Shown in pieces: positions 8,926 through 16,360 of a stretch of 64,000 nucleotides of DNA (its first letter is position 1; each line of letters begins with the position of its first letter). The translations under genes and the position numbers were made by a program. Origin of the DNA: Pseudoxanthomonas suwonensis (lineage in GTDB: Bacteria; Pseudomonadota; Gammaproteobacteria; Xanthomonadales; Xanthomonadaceae); contig QFNC01000002.1 of the NCBI GenBank assembly GCA_003240695.1, forward strand, positions 124,001-188,000, read 5' to 3'. The notes below the pieces were generated by a model that worked only from the letters and a program-made list of their open reading frames with translations, was not told the DNA's origin and did not search any database.

Positions 8926-9296
8926 TCGGTCGGCATCCGTTCCGGCTAGCCACCGCGCACGGATTGCGCTATAAAGCGTCCATTGCGATGCGCCATGCGA
9001 GCCATCGCATCTGTTTCGATCCGCAGCGGCTGGATGCCGGCGGGGCTATTTCAATCACGAGCACGCGTGCCGACATCCCATCAGGGTGACCGGCACATCC
9101 ATGCGGTGCTTCCGGAGGATTCGCATGCCATTACCAGGCCGTTCAACCGACCTTTCCGCAGCGCTGCCGATTGCAGCTGCAGCGGGCCGGGTGCGCACCA
9201 GGGCCATGCACCTTCCACGTCACCACAGTTTCGCTGCGCATCGCGCCGACGGCCATCCGTCACGTTGAATCCATCACCTGCAGGGGGAGAAGAGGA
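8926..9296. other. 371-base gap before the candidate effector gene
   Basis: No convincing gene. A TATAAA sits at 8971-8976 without a good -35 partner. A short inverted repeat (GCGATG ... CATCGC, near 8988-9010) follows. The gap ends in a strong purine-rich ribosome-binding site (GGGGGAGAAGAGGA) directly before the ATG at 9297. No open frame here looks like an immunity lipoprotein. Short frames present have the Arg/Ser/Pro-rich look of antisense GC-rich DNA. Confidence 0.5.
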
Positions 9297-10817
9297 ATGC
9301 CGAAGTACAGAATCGTGGAATTGGCGCCGGATGGCGTCCAGCGCGTGACCAACTATGCCGACCTGGAGCGCCATCATCCTGCGCGCGGCAACGAGCGCGG
9401 ACGCATCTACGGCACCGTCAACGGCGAGCGCGAAGAGCTGCTGGGCCGGGGCGGCAAGACCATCCAGTCGGGCGACGGCGACTATTACGTGTCCAAGGAT
9501 TTCGTGCTGCAGACCTCCGCCAACCTTCGCCACCCGATGGTGCCTGCAGTGGCCAACGGTTATGTCGATGGCATCGACGCGCGCAACGGCGTGCTGCAGA
9601 TCTGGGACAAGCCGGCCGGTGCGCCCGACCGCGAGATGATCGCCCAGTACCGGCACATGGACCTGACCAGGACCGGCCTGAAGAACGGCGACACCGTGTC
9701 CTACGGCCAGCCGCTGGCGCCGCAGAGCGGCTATGGCGGCGGCAAGTCGAATGCCTACGGGCCACACGTGCACCTGGACATGAATGCCAGCTATCTGCGC
9801 ACGCTGGATCGCTACCTGAAGGATGTCCACAACGGCCGCATCACCACCGACAGCTATCCGCGCAATCAGGTCAACGTGAGCACGCCGGCCATGGTCGAGG
9901 ACGTCAGTGCCAAGGGCAGCATCGGCGCCGGCAGCGGCTCGCGGGCCCCCATGGCCGACGGCATGCTGGTGCATGGCGAATCGGGCGAGGAAGTCCGCCG
10001 CCTGCAGGTGGCACTGGCCGGGCTCGGCTACACCGGCAAGGACGGCAAGCCGCTTGTGCCTGACCGCGATTTCGGCGACAACACCCGGCACGCGGTGCAG
10101 GCCTTCCAGCGCGATCACAAGCTGGACGACGACGGCAAGGCCGGGTTCCACACGCTGCGCGCCATCAACACCGAAGTCGCCAACCGCAGCCGTGGCGTTG
10201 CTCCGGTCGGTCCCATGGCCGAACCGCGCCCGCAGACGCAGACCCAGGGCGTATTGACCAATGGCGCCAAGGGCGACGCGGTGATCCGCCTGCAGCAGCA
10301 GCTCGGCGCGCTGGGTTACACCGGCATAGACGGCAAGCCGCTGCTGGCCGATGGCGACTTCGGCGGCCATACCCGCCACGCGGTGGATGCCTTCCAGAAG
10401 GCGCACGGCCTGGATGCGGATGGCAAGGTTGGCAAGGACACCCTGGTCGAACTGGACAAGGCCCGCGACCGCCCGCTGATCAGCGAAGCCACCCATGCCG
10501 GCCACGGCCTGTATGCCGCCATCGGCAAGCAACTGCCCGCTGGCACACAGCCGGCCACTGTGGCGAACGTCACCCTGCAGGCGATGGAAAGCGGCATCAC
10601 GAAGCCGTCGGAGCTGCGCGCCGTCAGCATGCAGGGCAGCGATGCCCTGGTGATCGGCAACACGCCCGGTTTCCACACCCGGGTCGATCTGCAGGCACCG
10701 ACTCCCGGCCTGCAGGCGATGAGCGATCACCTGACCTGCCAGGCCACGCTGGCGCAGCAGGCACAACGCGAGCCAGCACAGCAATCCAACCGTCAGCCTG
10801 ACCCCGTGATGCAGTAA
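9297..10817 (+). CDS. Candidate type IV secretion effector: M23-like, two PG-binding domains, XVIPCD-like tail
   Basis: A 506-residue protein with no signal peptide. An M23-like metallopeptidase region spans about 75-165: YRHMD with H120 and GPHVHLD with H157 and H159 match the second half of the M23 site, but the first motif is degenerate (H79 is present, the usual Asp four residues on is Pro83). Two peptidoglycan-binding domains follow at about 222-292 and 318-388. The last ~115 residues (GHGLYAAIGKQLP..., NVTLQAMESGI..., GFHTRVDLQAP..., LQAMSDH, Gln-rich end) resemble XVIPCD, which targets effectors to the Xanthomonadales killing type IV system. No immunity gene or secretion genes are adjacent. 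A cell-wall-degrading antibacterial toxin is inferred. Confidence 0.75.
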   Translation: MPKYRIVELAPDGVQRVTNYADLERHHPARGNERGRIYGTVNGEREELLGRGGKTIQSGDGDYYVSKDFVLQTSANLRHPMVPAVANGYVDGIDARNGVLQIWDKPAGAPDREMIAQYRHMDLTRTGLKNGDTVSYGQPLAPQSGYGGGKSNAYGPHVHLDMNASYLRTLDRYLKDVHNGRITTDSYPRNQVNVSTPAMVEDVSAKGSIGAGSGSRAPMADGMLVHGESGEEVRRLQVALAGLGYTGKDGKPLVPDRDFGDNTRHAVQAFQRDHKLDDDGKAGFHTLRAINTEVANRSRGVAPVGPMAEPRPQTQTQGVLTNGAKGDAVIRLQQQLGALGYTGIDGKPLLADGDFGGHTRHAVDAFQKAHGLDADGKVGKDTLVELDKARDRPLISEATHAGHGLYAAIGKQLPAGTQPATVANVTLQAMESGITKPSELRAVSMQGSDALVIGNTPGFHTRVDLQAPTPGLQAMSDHLTCQATLAQQAQREPAQQSNRQPDPVMQ

Positions 10818-10868
10818 GCCTGCGCACGCGGTCGCCCTTTCAAGCCACGGGTCAAGCCATCGGGTCGG

Positions 10869-11363
10869 TCACTCCGGCCCGATGTCGCGCTTGCCGCCCC
10901 GCTTCGCCAGCAACCGCGCCGGTCCGATCACGATGGCATGCGACAGGGCCTTGCACATGTCGTACACGGTCAATGCGGCGATGGTGGCCCCGGTCAGGGC
11001 CTCCATTTCCACGCCGGTTCGGTGCACGGTGCGCACGCTGCAGACGATGGCGAGCGTGCGTGCATCGTACCAGTCGATGGCGATGCGGCAGCCGTCGATC
11101 GGCAGCGGGTGGCAGAACGGGATCAGCTCGTGGGTGCGTTTTACCGCCAGGGTGCCGGCGATGATGGCGGTATCGACGATGCTACCCTTGCTGGCGCGCA
11201 GATCGTGCGAGCGTAGCTGGTCGGCCACCGCCTGCGGAAACCTCACTTTGCAATTGGCCGTGGCGCTGCGTGCCGTGATGGCCTTGTCGCCGACATCGAC
11301 CATTGCCGGACGGCCGTGGGCATCCACATGGGTCAACGATACATCGGTGCTGCGCTTGGCCAT
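10869..11363 (-). CDS. moaC: Cyclic pyranopterin monophosphate synthase MoaC
   Basis: A 164-residue enzyme of molybdenum cofactor synthesis. With MoaA it turns GTP into cyclic pyranopterin monophosphate. Signatures: CHPLPID at 84-90, GVEMEALTGA at 117-126 and YDMCKA at 134-139 with the catalytic Asp135. The usual start MAKRSTDVSLTHVD is at 11363; the frame extends to 11405 without support. It lies 10 bases after the AAA ATPase gene on the same strand, and no other moa/moe gene is in the window. The active-site residues and length are normal, so it should be functional. Confidence 0.95.
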   Translation of the reverse strand: MAKRSTDVSLTHVDAHGRPAMVDVGDKAITARSATANCKVRFPQAVADQLRSHDLRASKGSIVDTAIIAGTLAVKRTHELIPFCHPLPIDGCRIAIDWYDARTLAIVCSVRTVHRTGVEMEALTGATIAALTVYDMCKALSHAIVIGPARLLAKRGGKRDIGPE

Positions 11364-11373
11364 GGCGGACGGA

Positions 11374-12126
11374 TCAACAAGATGACGAGGATGACGGCTC
11401 CGCATCCTGCAGGATCTCGCGCAGGTAACGCGGCACGTATTTCAGGAAGGCGCGTGTCACCGTGAAATGCTCGGTGTGGGCGTACTCCACCGGCATCACG
11501 CGGTTGCCATCGAAACGGTAGATGCGCGCCTGCGGATACGCCAGCAGGATCGGAGAATGGGTGGCGATAACGAACTGCGAGCCGTCCTGCACCAGATCGT
11601 GGATCGCCCGCAGCGCCGCCCGCTGCCGCCATGGCGACAGCGCCGCCTCCGGCTCGTCGAGCAGGTACAGGCCGCGGCCGCGCAACTTGTGCTGCGGCAC
11701 GGCCATGAAGGCCTCGCCATGCGAACGCCGGGGCGGCGCTCCGCCGTACTGGGCCACGCAACCCAGTTCCTCCATGTACGTGGCGTTGAAGTAGGTTTCC
11801 GCACGCAGGAAACAGCCATCGGCCGGCTTCTTCCAGCTCTTGATCAGTTTCAGCGAGCGGTGCAGCGACGACACCGTGTCGGGGGTTTCCAGGCGCACGT
11901 TGCGGGTGCCGCCTTCCTGGCTGTAGCCGACGGCCATGGCCTGCGCCTCGATCACGGTGGATTTGCCCGAGCCGTTCTCGCCCACGAAAAAAGTGACATC
12001 GGGATGGAACACCAGCTGGTCGATGTGGCAGGAGGCGGCAATCGTGAACGGATACGCGGCCGGGTCGATCGCGGCGGAATCGCGAAATTCCATGCGCCGC
12101 AGATACGGCTTTTCCGCAAGGCTCAC
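11374..12126 (-). CDS. Single-domain AAA/ABC-type ATPase (COG3910-like)
   Basis: A 250-residue soluble ATPase. Walker A GENGSGKS lies near residue 44, the Walker B-like block LLDEPEAALSPWRQRAALR near 160-180 and the switch segment FVIATHSPILLAYP near 192-205. There is no transport domain or coiled-coil arm, so it is a stand-alone ABC-class ATPase like other predicted ATPases of COG3910; the function is unknown. I chose the GTG at 12126, which overlaps the upstream stop (GTGA) and has an upstream GGAA. An ATG at 12093 is the alternative. It sits between the metallo-hydrolase and moaC in a tightly packed run. Confidence 0.85.
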   Translation of the reverse strand: MSLAEKPYLRRMEFRDSAAIDPAAYPFTIAASCHIDQLVFHPDVTFFVGENGSGKSTVIEAQAMAVGYSQEGGTRNVRLETPDTVSSLHRSLKLIKSWKKPADGCFLRAETYFNATYMEELGCVAQYGGAPPRRSHGEAFMAVPQHKLRGRGLYLLDEPEAALSPWRQRAALRAIHDLVQDGSQFVIATHSPILLAYPQARIYRFDGNRVMPVEYAHTEHFTVTRAFLKYVPRYLREILQDAEPSSSSSC

Positions 12127-12884
12127 TGCGCCAGTTCCGGCGGATCGCGCGGCGGCGCCAGTGCCAGCACCGCACCCGGTTCGGCCACCCGGTGGCCCAT
12201 GGCCCGCATCGCGGCGGCTTCCTGCGGCGATCCGTAGTGATACAGCACGCAACGCGCCAGCAGGTCGGGCGGGTACTCGCGGTGCAGATCCTCGATGCCG
12301 CTGTGCGACGGATTGCCGTGCAGAGCGCAATCGTGGGCGATGATCTCGCCGGCATCGGCATGCCGCTGCAACTGCTCGGCAATCGGCCGGGTATCGCCGG
12401 TCCACACCAGGCTGGCCGGCAGGCGCAGCCCGAACGCGGTCTGCGGCCAGTGATGCCGCACCGGGAATGTTTCCAGCAGCACACCGTCGTGCCAGAAACG
12501 TTCGCCTACCGGAATCAACCGGAATGCATCCCAGAAATTCGCGCCGCCCTCGGCCAGCACGTTCGGATAATCGCCAACCCGCTGGTGCAGCAGCGGCACC
12601 AGCACCGCCGGCACGTACACGCGCACGCGACCGCGACGGTCGGCATCGAAATAACTGGCACCGAACAGACGCTCGAACCCACCGACGTGGTCAAGGTGGG
12701 TATGGGTGATGAACAGCGCGTCCGGAAAGTGGCCGTAGTGCGCGTGGAAGGCGCTCAGACCCTCCGCGCCGCAGTCGATGCTGAGCCATGGTGCGCCGTC
12801 TCTTTCGATGCTGGCCATCGCCGAGCCCAATTCGACCGCCGCCGAATTGCCGACGCCGTGGAAGCGCAACGCCCAATCGCTCAT
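12123..12884 (-). CDS. MBL-fold metallo-hydrolase
   Basis: A 253-residue metallo-beta-lactamase-fold hydrolase with the metal motif HTHLDH at 61-66 and downstream histidines such as those in RHHWPQTAFG and AHDCALHGNPSH. The arrangement resembles the RNase Z/phosphodiesterase-like branch, but substrate cannot be given. Its ATG overlaps the kdkA stop (ATGA), and its stop overlaps the ATPase start (GTGA), so the three are probably co-translated. A link to Kdo or lipopolysaccharide metabolism is suggested only by this coupling. Confidence 0.85.
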   Translation of the reverse strand: MSDWALRFHGVGNSAAVELGSAMASIERDGAPWLSIDCGAEGLSAFHAHYGHFPDALFITHTHLDHVGGFERLFGASYFDADRRGRVRVYVPAVLVPLLHQRVGDYPNVLAEGGANFWDAFRLIPVGERFWHDGVLLETFPVRHHWPQTAFGLRLPASLVWTGDTRPIAEQLQRHADAGEIIAHDCALHGNPSHSGIEDLHREYPPDLLARCVLYHYGSPQEAAAMRAMGHRVAEPGAVLALAPPRDPPELAQ

Positions 12885-13642
12885 GCGCCCTGCTCCATCG
12901 CTGCCGCATAGGCCAGTTGCAACTGCCGGAAACGGGCATCCACCTGTGCCAGCGACCGCGGGCCACGCAGCTTGTGCAAGGAACGCCGCAGTCGCTGCAG
13001 ATTGCGCTGCCGCCAGTGTGTCGGACCGGCAGCGCTGCGCATCCGGCAACGGTCGAAATCGATCAGCCATCCGGCCTGCGCTGCATCGAACAGGATGTTG
13101 GTCGCGTTCAGATCGGCATGATCGAGTCCATGCCGGTGGAAGCGCGCCAGCAGCGCGCCGGTCGCGGGCCAAGGCCAGTCGGCATCGGTCTGCAGCAGAC
13201 TGGCCAGCGATTGCACGTTGGGCAGTCGCTGCAGCAGGATCGCCGCGCGGTAACTGCCACCTTCGCGCCAGTACGCTGCCGCCAGCGGTGCCGGCACCGG
13301 CAATCCGGCGGCGTGCAGGTGCGCGGTCAAACGGAACTCGGCCACGCTGCGCACGGTGTCTTCGTCGTGCCACCAGTAGCGATCGCGGCTGATGCGCGCG
13401 GCCCAGCCACCGCGACGGTAGTGCCGCAACACCATCGGCCCGGACGACGCCTCGATCAGCCACGCCGCACCACGCCCTCCCTGCGTCACCGGCGTGGCGG
13501 CAGCGCCCCAGTGCGCCGGATCGAACCAGCCGTCGTCCGGTTGCGGGATACGCTGCGGGTCGAACACAATCGCGCCCACGTCCGCGCCATCCGCCGTTCG
13601 GCGAATCAGGCGGCGGGCTTCGCGCTGGGCAGTGCCGGTCAT
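12881..13642 (-). CDS. kdkA: 3-deoxy-D-manno-octulosonic acid (Kdo) kinase
   Basis: A 253-residue lipopolysaccharide-core kinase of the KdkA/InaA-like protein kinase fold. It phosphorylates the inner-core Kdo at the 4 position in bacteria with a single phosphorylated Kdo. The kinase catalytic loop HADLNATNILFD is at 175-186 and the metal-binding LIDFDR at 193-198. Upstream VLRHYRRGG (about 71-79) holds the family nucleotide-binding region. It is divergent from a family 9 glycosyltransferase with only 45 bases between them, consistent with an inner-core locus. It is the first gene of the minus-strand run kdkA-MBL-ATPase-moaC. Confidence 0.92.
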   Translation of the reverse strand: MTGTAQREARRLIRRTADGADVGAIVFDPQRIPQPDDGWFDPAHWGAAATPVTQGGRGAAWLIEASSGPMVLRHYRRGGWAARISRDRYWWHDEDTVRSVAEFRLTAHLHAAGLPVPAPLAAAYWREGGSYRAAILLQRLPNVQSLASLLQTDADWPWPATGALLARFHRHGLDHADLNATNILFDAAQAGWLIDFDRCRMRSAAGPTHWRQRNLQRLRRSLHKLRGPRSLAQVDARFRQLQLAYAAAMEQGA

Positions 13643-13687
13643 GGCGGCAGTCTAGCAAGCACCGGTGACAGCACATTTTCCATCGAC

Positions 13688-14758
13688 ATGACCATCGCCC
13701 CCGCTTCCCCGCCCCGCTCGCTGTGCCTGCTGCGCCTGTCCGCGCTGGGAGACGTGACCCACGTGGTGCCATTGGTCCGCACCGTGCAGCGTGCGTGGCC
13801 GCAGGTCTCCCTCACCTGGATCATCGGCAAGGGCGAACATCGGCTGCTGGCCGGCCTGGAGGGCGTGGATTTCGTGGAATACGACAAGGCCAGCGGATTC
13901 GCCGGCATGCGCACCGTCCGCCAGCTGCTGCGCGAGCGGCTGGGCCCCGGACAGCGGTTCGATGCCTTGCTGCAGATGCAGGTCGCGGCACGCGCCAACC
14001 TGCTGTCGGCGTTCATCCCTGCCGAGCGTCGCATCGGCTACGACCGCAGCCGCTCCAAGGATCTGCATGGCCTGTTCATCAACCGGCGCATTCCCGATCG
14101 ACCGGGCATCCACGTGCTGGATGCCATCGGCAGCTTCTGCGAACCACTGGGCCTGCGGCAGACCAATGTGACATGGAATCTGCCCGTACCCGACGACGCC
14201 CACGCCTGGGCGCGAGCGCAGTGGACGGACGATGGCATCCGAACGCTGCTGATTTCTCCGTGTTCCAGCCACGTGCGCCGCAACTGGCGGGCCGACCGCT
14301 ACGCCGCTGTGGCCGACCACGCCATCGATCGTGGCTGGCGCGTGGTGCTGTGCGGCGGACGCAGTGCGCTGGAACGCGATACCGGCGATGCCATCGTGGC
14401 GCAGATGCGCGGCACCGTGCTGGACCTGATCGGCAAGGACACGCTGAAGCAGTTGCCGGCGCTGGTGGCACGCGCCGATCTGGTGATGACGCCCGACTCC
14501 GGACCGATGCACATCGCCAATGCCATGGGCGCGAAGGTGCTGGGACTGCACGCCGCCAGCAATCCCCTGCGCAGCGGACCGTATTCGGACGTGCGCTACT
14601 GCGTGGATCGCTACGACGATGCAGCGCGGAAATATCTGCGCAAACCGGCTGCCGCGCTGGCCTGGGGCAGCAAGATCGAACACGACGGGGTGATGGACCT
14701 GGTCACGGTGCACGATGCCATCGCCGCATTCGAGCGCCGGGTGGCCGATCTGGGCTGA
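13688..14758 (+). CDS. Glycosyltransferase family 9 (heptosyltransferase-like)
   Basis: A 356-residue cytoplasmic glycosyltransferase. The N-terminus LCLLRLSALGDVTHVVPLVR and the C-terminal donor-site block LVARADLVMTPDSGPMHIAN are typical of the WaaC/WaaF heptosyltransferase family. It most likely adds a heptose or similar sugar to lipopolysaccharide core. The ATG at 13688 gives the right N-terminus; the much longer open frame upstream runs antisense to kdkA and is ignored. The DUF6165 gene faces it head-on, its stop starting right after this stop. The exact acceptor cannot be assigned. Confidence 0.9.
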   Translation: MTIAPASPPRSLCLLRLSALGDVTHVVPLVRTVQRAWPQVSLTWIIGKGEHRLLAGLEGVDFVEYDKASGFAGMRTVRQLLRERLGPGQRFDALLQMQVAARANLLSAFIPAERRIGYDRSRSKDLHGLFINRRIPDRPGIHVLDAIGSFCEPLGLRQTNVTWNLPVPDDAHAWARAQWTDDGIRTLLISPCSSHVRRNWRADRYAAVADHAIDRGWRVVLCGGRSALERDTGDAIVAQMRGTVLDLIGKDTLKQLPALVARADLVMTPDSGPMHIANAMGAKVLGLHAASNPLRSGPYSDVRYCVDRYDDAARKYLRKPAAALAWGSKIEHDGVMDLVTVHDAIAAFERRVADLG

Positions 14759-15166
14759 TCAGCCGGCCGACGCGGCCCGGTAGTCCTGGTACGACTTCTC
14801 CTCCACGTAGGTGGAGCCCAATGCCAGGTTGATCTGCTTCTTGATGCGCGCGCGCTCGTCGTTTTCCACGTACACGCTGCGGGCCAAGCGGATGAACTCG
14901 GCATCGAACGCCTGTGCCTGCTCCTTCAGGCGGATGTCGTCCTCGATCACCCACAGGCGCTCGTTCACGGCCTTCAGCTGCCGGCGCAGCTCGGCGATGT
15001 CCTGCGTGGCGGCCGGATGTGCGGCCCAGGTGGCGTCCAGCGCGGACAGCTCGTTGCGCACGTTGGCCAGCTTGGCCGCATCGGTCATGCGCTCGGACTT
15101 GATCTGCAGGATGGCGATCTTGTCCAGCAGCTCGCCGAAGGACACCGGCACCAGGATCTCGGACAT
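14759..15166 (-). CDS. DUF6165 family protein
   Basis: A 135-residue soluble protein rich in charged helices (for example DIAELRRQLKAVNERLWVIEDDIR), matching the small DUF6165 family often found beside glycosyltransferases. The function is unknown. I preferred the ATG at 15166 over the GTG at 15169 because GAGG lies about six bases before it. Its stop codon abuts the stop of the family 9 glycosyltransferase, so the two genes converge without a terminator between them. A role in lipopolysaccharide assembly is a guess from neighbourhood. Confidence 0.8.
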   Translation of the reverse strand: MSEILVPVSFGELLDKIAILQIKSERMTDAAKLANVRNELSALDATWAAHPAATQDIAELRRQLKAVNERLWVIEDDIRLKEQAQAFDAEFIRLARSVYVENDERARIKKQINLALGSTYVEEKSYQDYRAASAG

Positions 15167-15208
15167 CACGACCTCGCGTTGCTTGAAAGCGCCAGTGTAG
15201 CGCCCGGC

Positions 15209-15237
15209 TTGTCCGCCGTGTCCCGTGCCCGTATGAT
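15209..15237 (+). promoter_or_regulatory. Sigma-70 promoter of tRNA-Ser
   Basis: TTGTCC (15209-15214), a 17-base spacer, and TATGAT (15232-15237). The predicted start lies about 30 bases before the mature tRNA. Spacing and hexamers are close to consensus. It may also supply the 4.5S RNA downstream. Confidence 0.7.
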
Positions 15238-15273
15238 GGGCGGCCCGCAGCCACCCGTGGCGTCGGGACCACC

Positions 15274-15364
15274 GGAGAGGTGGCAGAGTGGTTGAATGTA
15301 CCTGACTCGAAATCAGGCATGCGTTTATAGCGCATCGAGGGTTCGAATCCCTCCCTCTCCGCCA
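15274..15364 (+). tRNA. tRNA-Ser(CGA)
   Basis: A 91-base class II tRNA including the encoded CCA. The acceptor stem GGAGAGG pairs with CCTCTCC, the discriminator is G, and the anticodon loop CTCGAAA between CCTGA and TCAGG gives anticodon CGA (reads UCG). A long variable arm (GCATGCGTTTATAGCGCATC) marks it as serine. The T-loop GTTCGAATC is normal. Confidence 0.96.
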
Positions 15365-15379
15365 GTTTCAGGTTTCCAT

Positions 15380-15490
15380 GGCGGCCCCGCAGGCCCCTCG
15401 CGACGCTAGATCGAAAATCCCGCCAGGGCCGGAAGGCAGCAACGGTATCGATCGATGCGGGCGCCGAGGATCGTCGGCGGGGCCGCCGCC
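15380..15490 (+). ncRNA. ffs: 4.5S signal recognition particle RNA
   Basis: About 111 bases that fold into one long hairpin: GGCGGCCCCGC at the 5' end pairs with GCGGGGCCGCC at the 3' end. The apical domain IV carries the conserved Ffh-binding core GGCCGGAAGGCAGCA (15427-15441). This RNA pairs with Ffh to target nascent membrane proteins. It lies 16 bases after tRNA-Ser. Ends are judged from the terminal pairing and could shift a few bases. Confidence 0.93.
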
Positions 15491-15549
15491 CTTTGCGCGG
15501 CGACGCTAGAATGGATTCGCCCCACCGTGCGGGCTTGCAGGAAACCCCA

Positions 15550-16248
15550 ATGACCACCGTGCTGCGACTTGGCCTCTTGCTTCTCCTGCTGCTGCTCGCT
15601 GCCTGCAAGGGGCAGGCACCGGATGTCGCGCCGGCAAGCGAACCTGTCGCAGCCAAGCCGACCACGGCCGTCGATCCGGTCGCGGCCAATGGCGATCCGG
15701 CGGAACTGACGCCCCGGCAGAAGGTCTGGCAGCGCTGCAAGATGACGGTGGATGCCGAATACACGCACGAGCGCTACCAGCAGACCGGCACGGCCGGTTA
15801 CGACGCGCTGCTGAAGGAACGCTGCGGGCCACCGGTGAATGACCGCATCCTGGCCGACATCGCCGGCCTGCCGCCGGTGGTGGTGGTGCAATCGCCTCCG
15901 TGGAACACGGAATTCAGCAGCTTGCTCGGCGGCGCCCTGCAGGATCTGGTGGATGGCCTGGAACTGGCTGCGCCCACCGTGGCCGAGGGCGATTGGGTCA
16001 CCGGCAGCGGCGTGAATGCGCTCGCCCCGGATTCGGCGATCAGCGCGTTCGCCATCAATCGCAAGACCCGGCAGATCCTGGCGGTCACCTACCAGCGACC
16101 CACCGATGCGAATGGCGACACGTCGTCCTCCTACCGGACCTACGGATTCAGCATCGCCGACGATGGCCAGCTGCAGCCGGACGGCGTGTCCCCACCGCCG
16201 GCATTCCGGCAGTGGCTGCAGGAGACCATCTACGATCACGCCAACTGA
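15550..16248 (+). CDS. Lipoprotein of unknown function
   Basis: A 232-residue predicted lipoprotein. The N-terminus is a short basic start, a run of leucines and the lipobox LAAC with Cys19; the next residue is Lys, so there is no Asp retention signal and outer-membrane sorting is likely by the E. coli rule. A flexible Ala/Pro-rich linker follows (about 20-50), then a globular domain with no family I recognise; two further cysteines (in QRCKM and ERCGPP) could form a disulfide. It begins 60 bases after the 4.5S RNA and ends at a bidirectional terminator shared with ppiD. Confidence 0.75.
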   Translation: MTTVLRLGLLLLLLLLAACKGQAPDVAPASEPVAAKPTTAVDPVAANGDPAELTPRQKVWQRCKMTVDAEYTHERYQQTGTAGYDALLKERCGPPVNDRILADIAGLPPVVVVQSPPWNTEFSSLLGGALQDLVDGLELAAPTVAEGDWVTGSGVNALAPDSAISAFAINRKTRQILAVTYQRPTDANGDTSSSYRTYGFSIADDGQLQPDGVSPPPAFRQWLQETIYDHAN

Positions 16249-16290
16249 GCAGCGCGTCCGCACCACATCCGGTGTGCCGATTCGCCCATG

Positions 16291-16318
16291 AAAAACCCGG
16301 CTCGCTGGCCGGGTTTTT
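16291..16318. terminator. Bidirectional rho-independent terminator
   Basis: The hairpin AAAAACCCGGC ... GCCGGGTTTTT has A and T runs on both sides, so it can stop both the lipoprotein transcript (plus) and the ppiD transcript (minus), which converge here. Confidence 0.85.
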
Positions 16319-16360
16319 CCATGGATCGTTTCTCGATGCAGGCAGCGGCTGCGGTACGAC

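Noticed and set aside
9086..9268. A 60-codon frame just before the effector gene, considered as an immunity gene
   Set aside because: No signal peptide or lipobox, Arg/Ser-rich, no ribosome-binding site, and it looks like non-coding GC-rich DNA.
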